From: CAIOSQ01 sp044359885
Lineage (GTDB): Bacteria > Pseudomonadota > Alphaproteobacteria > CACIAM-22H2
Direction: 5' to 3'
Assembly (NCBI GenBank): GCA_044359885.1
Contig: JBIKLI010000216.1
Span: 1 to 7,520 of the forward strand
DNA: 7,520 nt
The translations under genes and the position numbers were made by a program. Shown here piece by piece: positions 6,380 to 7,520 of the stretch (the first letter of the stretch is position 1; every line of letters starts with the position of its first letter). Under the pieces are notes generated by a model. That model saw only the letters and a program-made list of their open reading frames with translations. It was not told where the DNA came from and did no database searches.

Positions 6380-6778
6380 ATGACACGTTTCTCGGCTCCA
6401 CCATCGCTCGCGGATCTCGAGGTCATCGCCCTCGAGGAACGCGATCGTCTGCCCGAACCGTTCCGCGCCATGGTCGCCGATGTGCCGGTCCTGATCGAGG
6501 ATTTCTGCACCGACGAGGATGTGCTCGCCGAACTTGGCCTCGAGAATCCCTGGGATCTCTCGGGTCTCTACAGCGGCACGGCCGAGCCCCACAAGACCAC
6601 CGGCCATGTCGCTCGGGATACCGACCGGATCTTCCTGTTCCGCCGGCCGCTGCTCGACGAGTGGTGCGAAACGGGCGTCGATCTGCGCGAACTCGTCCGC
6701 CATGTGCTGATCCACGAGATCGGCCATCATTTCGGCTTCTCCGACGACGACATGGACGCCATCGAGCAGGCCGGCTGA
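6380..6778 (+). CDS. metallopeptidase family protein (PF06262-type minimal zincin)
   Basis: A 132-residue protein of the small zincin-fold family formerly called DUF1025. The HExxHxxGxxD zinc motif is intact near the C-terminus: His112, Glu113, His116, Gly119 and Asp122 in HEIGHHFGFSDDDMD. Upstream blocks are also typical of the family: PEPFRAMVADVPVLIED (about 26-41), the LGLSxxxLxGLYxG-like stretch LENPWDLSGLYSG (54-66), and RIFLFRRPLLDEW (83-95) followed by the helix LRELVRHVLIHEIGHH. There is no signal peptide or membrane segment, so it is likely cytoplasmic. Members are widespread in alphaproteobacteria and actinobacteria, with mostly unknown physiological substrates. No strong Shine-Dalgarno sequence precedes this ATG, and an upstream ATG at 6361 is in another frame; the start fits the family length. 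It is divergent from the pterin dehydratase gene and ends 4 bp from the convergent racemase-family gene. Confidence 0.9.
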   Translation: MTRFSAPPSLADLEVIALEERDRLPEPFRAMVADVPVLIEDFCTDEDVLAELGLENPWDLSGLYSGTAEPHKTTGHVARDTDRIFLFRRPLLDEWCETGVDLRELVRHVLIHEIGHHFGFSDDDMDAIEQAG

Positions 6779-6782
6779 CCGT

Positions 6783-7520
6783 TCAGGCCAGGGGCGGCGG
6801 GAAGCTGTCCAGCAGGAAACCCGCGCCCAGGGCATCGTCCGGTTCGAGCCGGAACACCGCCTCCCCGCTGTAATGCGCCCGCCCGGCGACGCGGATCGTC
6901 GTCGTGTCGACGCGGCCCAGCATTCCGGTCGCGACCACCTCGCCGGTGAAGCAATGGCCAGTGGCGCCGGCGAAGCGCATGGAGGCGCCGATGCCGATGT
7001 CGCCGCGCGCATGGGCCAGCGCCATGCGGGCCGTGACGCCGCTGCCGGTCGGGCTGCGGTCGATCTGGCCGTCGCCGAAGACGCAGAGATTGGCGCTGGT
7101 CCGGTCGGCGCCCGGCATGACGTCGTCGGTCAGTATCGTGCCGTAGAGAAAGCCGAGATCCGGTTCCGACGGATGGGCGATCGCCACCGTCTTGCGGACC
7201 GCTTCGGTGATGCGGCAGGCAGCCTCGCGCAGCGCCGCGATCCGGCCGCCGATCAGCGCATGCCCGATCCGGCTGGCCGGCAGGATGGCGTAGAAGGCCC
7301 CGCCATAGGCGATGTCCAGCCGTACCGCGCCGAGCCCGTCGACCGCGACCTCCAGATCGCGGGCGAAGACGAAGGCGGGCACGGAGTCGAATGCGACGTC
7401 GCCGGTCCGGCCGTCGGGGCCGATGGCGACCGTGACCTTCACCACCCCGCACGGGCATTCGAGACCGAAACGCGTCGCCGGTGCCGTCGCCGGCACCAGA
7501 CCGCGCTCGACGGCGAAGCG
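6783..7520 (-). CDS. proline racemase superfamily enzyme, probably trans-3-hydroxy-L-proline dehydratase (N-terminus outside the window)
   Basis: The frame is open from the right edge to TGA and gives the last 245 residues; roughly the first 90-100, including the first catalytic Cys, are missing. An internal GTG at 7494-7496 is not the start, because family sequence continues through it (RFAVERGLVPATAPATR). Superfamily marks are LDIAYGGAFYAIL, ILTDDVMPGADRTSANLCVFGDGQIDRSP, GVTARMALAHARGDI and TGEVV. The second catalytic position lies in DRSPTGSG and is Thr (codon at 7047-7049), where proline racemases and 4-hydroxyproline 2-epimerases have Cys. In this superfamily a Cys/Thr pair is characteristic of trans-3-hydroxy-L-proline dehydratase (EC 4.2.1.77), which makes pyrroline-2-carboxylate. 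The first residue of the pair cannot be checked here. Superfamily membership is certain; the dehydratase call is probable. Confidence 0.88.
   Translation of the reverse strand, partial: RFAVERGLVPATAPATRFGLECPCGVVKVTVAIGPDGRTGDVAFDSVPAFVFARDLEVAVDGLGAVRLDIAYGGAFYAILPASRIGHALIGGRIAALREAACRITEAVRKTVAIAHPSEPDLGFLYGTILTDDVMPGADRTSANLCVFGDGQIDRSPTGSGVTARMALAHARGDIGIGASMRFAGATGHCFTGEVVATGMLGRVDTTTIRVAGRAHYSGEAVFRLEPDDALGAGFLLDSFPPPLA

Noticed and set aside
7494..7496. GTG as the start codon of the racemase-family gene
   Set aside because: The frame continues to the window edge with family-like sequence (RFAVERGLV), and a start here would lack the whole first half of the active site.

Overview
This is a very GC-rich window (around 68-70% by eye), with short intergenic gaps and codon third positions dominated by G and C. 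The gene content (acetoacetyl-CoA synthetase, DMT and MFS carriers, a small HExxH metallopeptidase, a pterin dehydratase and a proline-racemase-superfamily enzyme) suggests an alphaproteobacterial chromosome, perhaps of the Rhodospirillales or Hyphomicrobiales type. The lineage is an inference; no rRNA or other marker gene is present. I see no rRNA, tRNA, insertion sequence, CRISPR array or phage gene.

Layout. At the left edge is the C-terminal half of a D-2-hydroxyacid dehydrogenase (+). Its tail overlaps, tail to tail, a minus-strand two-gene unit: acetoacetyl-CoA synthetase (aacS) followed 11 bp later by a VOC-cupin-cupin fusion protein. Divergent from aacS is an EamA/DMT-family permease (+). 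After it comes a 269-bp gap that is not empty. It holds the first and last pieces of a short-chain dehydrogenase gene whose middle is deleted, then a cluster of short inverted repeats just upstream of an MFS permease (+). The MFS gene ends 4 bp from the convergent 4a-hydroxytetrahydrobiopterin dehydratase gene (-). Divergent from that is a small zinc metallopeptidase of the PF06262 type (+), which ends 4 bp from a convergent proline-racemase-superfamily gene (-) that runs off the right edge.

How the genes may work together. AacS activates acetoacetate to acetoacetyl-CoA. The pterin dehydratase recycles the cofactor of phenylalanine hydroxylase, whose downstream pathway yields acetoacetate. 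The racemase-family enzyme has Thr in place of the second catalytic Cys, the signature of trans-3-hydroxy-L-proline dehydratase. With two permeases and a hydroxyacid dehydrogenase, the window reads as scattered organic-acid and amino-acid catabolism. Only aacS and the cupin gene look like a real operon, and functional coupling of the others is speculative.

I do not see a clearly undescribed multi-gene system here. The points most worth a second look are the VOC-cupin-cupin fusion linked to aacS, the internally deleted dehydrogenase, and the Thr substitution in the racemase-family protein.
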